Source: Chloromonas sp. AAM2 (taxonomy: Eukaryota; Chlorophyta; Chlorophyceae; Chlamydomonadales; Chlamydomonadaceae). Taken from it: a stretch of 10,318 nt of DNA. Shown here piece by piece: positions 9,244-10,318 of the stretch (the first letter of the stretch is position 1; every line of letters starts with the position of its first letter). The position numbers and the translations under genes were made by a program. Where the stretch lies: contig QAXH01005792.1 of NCBI GenBank assembly GCA_004335635.1, positions 25,879 to 36,196 of the forward strand, read 5' to 3'. The notes below the pieces were generated by a model, which did no database searches, was not told where the DNA came from, and saw only the letters and a program-made list of their open reading frames with translations.

Positions 9244-9911
9244 TGCATGCGATCAACATGCTGCTAGGCTACCGAGCTGTCAGCCCAGCCCAGATGCAGG
9301 CCTATCGCCAGCACGCCCTCACTGCCGAAACCCTCGAGTTCCCGACGGGCACAGCTGATGCAGCTACCGGACTGACTGCTAGTGACCTCGCCGACAATGC
9401 TACTGGCCAATTGACTGGCGCCTTGCTGAACTCCTGGCTTACTCGGCACACAGGCATGGCGCTGACTTTTCCGGTTGGTGAGCTCAGAATTCGTCAGACC
9501 AACCTGACACAGGTTCTGGCCCGTCTGGCCGATCAACACCGCTGCACAGCCCTCCTAGCTTGTAACGACCGGCACTGGTTTGCGCCTCGCCTCTTCCGTG
9601 GCATCTGGTACCTCATGGAATCCCTGACTAACGCGCCAATCCCTGTGTCAAAGCCCCCTCTGCCTCCGCGAGACCCATTCCGCCTCCTCTATCTCGCCCG
9701 CTTTCCCCACCCGCAGCTGCTGCCACACCCTCCCACCTTACCTGTGCTCACCCTAGGGGCACCGACCCCTGCCTCTCCTGTCGCCCTCGTGCCTCCCACC
9801 AGCCCGGGCGTACAGCCGCTATGTGCTGCCCAGCGTTTGGTTGCCAGCCCTACACCCATGGATGTGGATGCAACCCCACCTGCTCTCCCTGCTCTTGCTA
9901 GGCCCGCCACA
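9244..9911 (+). CDS. Josephin-like cysteine peptidase region, 5' end and catalytic Cys not seen
   Basis: Numbering from the codon at 9243, residues 2-15 (HAINMLLGYRAVSP) resemble the helix after the catalytic cysteine in Josephin deubiquitinases, where the pattern is C-x-x-H-x-x-N-x-L-L. Residues 104-128, with NDRHWFAPR (108-116) and GIWYLMESL (120-128), match the second catalytic block: catalytic His as H111, and a polar residue (E126) where the family has Asn or Asp. Proteins of this fold cleave ubiquitin or related links. Residue 130 onward is rich in Pro, Ala and Leu. The Cys expected three residues before H2 is absent in this frame (Thr), and a stop lies at 9204-9206. A TAG at 9241-9243 could be a splice acceptor, with the cysteine on an unseen upstream exon; truncation is the alternative. 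The frame stays open to 10058 but loses sense after about 9911. Josephin assignment is by motif only; activity is uncertain. Confidence 0.55.
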
Positions 9912-10318
9912 CTGTCACGGCACCCATGGCCGTGGATTTGCCTGCCTCTGCCGCTCCTACAGTGCAGCAATCACCAACCGAATGGCGCCCGGGTCAGCCT
10001 GCGCCTGCACGGCAGCAACGCAGCGCGTCCCGCATGTCTCGTCACATTGCTATGGACGTAGACACACCATCGGTCCAGCCCCCGCCCCTCACCGAGCCAA
10101 TGTGCGCCCTACCCCAGCCATGTACCTGGGTGTCTGTGAGCTTTGATGCTGAAGACCCGCTTTTGTTTGGTCTTGTACTCAACCACGTGCGCCGTGGCAC
10201 AACAGTTTTGGCTCGCCTAGTCTTGTCCAACAACATCTGGTTCGACGTCAACTTACACAACCTCAACTGCCGGGGCGGCCAGCCTGTGTCTCCTGCAGCT
10301 GTGCCAGCCGCGCAGCGC
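9902..10318 (+). CDS. Continuation of the Josephin-like gene after a frame change, runs off the window
   Basis: From 9902 a second plus frame, offset from the Josephin-like frame, stays open for 139 codons to the window edge. It is the natural continuation: PMDVD (codon at 9858, first frame) is echoed by PMAVD (9926) and AMDVD (10052) here, with the same Pro/Ala-rich style. A one-base deletion or sequencing indel near 9902-9913 would explain the change; a short intron is less likely. Residues 26-48 are basic and Arg/Gln/Pro-rich. From about residue 75 a compact hydrophobic segment begins (WVSVSFDAEDPLLFGLVLNH), then an Arg-Arg-Gly turn and LSNNIWFDVNLHN, before another Pro/Ala stretch. I do not recognise this domain. 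The protein continues to the right. Confidence 0.5.

Noticed and set aside
1..10318. tRNA, rRNA or other structured RNA genes
   Set aside because: Scanning by eye for tRNA-like A and B box patterns and for conserved rRNA cores on both strands gave nothing I could support.

Overview
The window looks like nuclear DNA of an intron-rich eukaryote, most probably a chlorophyte green alga. The main gene reads correctly only when 13 GT-AG introns are removed. Most introns end in a (T)GCAG-type acceptor, and exons are visibly more GC-rich than introns. The encoded transporter has the sequence style I associate with algal and plant organic-cation transporters. There are no bacterial-type operons, Shine-Dalgarno sites or CRISPR arrays. 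The algal assignment is inference from sequence style; nothing here is a definitive taxonomic marker.

Layout. (1) Positions 1-816, minus strand: the 5' end of a class I SAM-dependent methyltransferase gene. Its first coding exon ends at a donor site at 483/478, and the rest of the gene lies beyond the left edge. The stretch 1-483 is read as its first intron and carries a 14-bp tandem duplication and a diverged repeat arm. (2) Positions 817-966: a very short head-to-head intergenic region that must hold both promoters. It contains a CACGTG G-box and three TCCGACAG copies. (3) Positions 967-8224, plus strand: a complete 14-exon, 608-residue Major Facilitator Superfamily transporter of the SLC22/organic-cation-transporter type. 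The exon chain was built by hand; every junction keeps frame and all family motifs are intact. Its introns hold a 159-bp inverted-repeat (MITE-like) element, a duplicated splice-donor segment, an ACGTTAG cluster and a 24-bp direct repeat. (4) Positions 8225-9242: about 1 kb with no recognised gene, carrying short tandem repeats. (5) Positions 9244-10318, plus strand, running off the right edge: a gene with a Josephin-like cysteine-peptidase (deubiquitinase-type) region followed by a Pro/Ala-rich linker and a second globular piece. The reading frame changes once near 9902-9913. The N-terminal catalytic-cysteine segment is not visible in the window, so this may be a spliced gene with an upstream exon, a sequence with an indel error, or a decaying copy.

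The methyltransferase and the transporter may be co-regulated through their shared short promoter, but nothing in the sequence links their chemistry. The Josephin-like gene appears unrelated. I did not find a convincing new multi-gene system here. The most useful points for follow-up are the divergent pair, the inverted-repeat element with its partial second copy, and the frameshifted Josephin-like gene.
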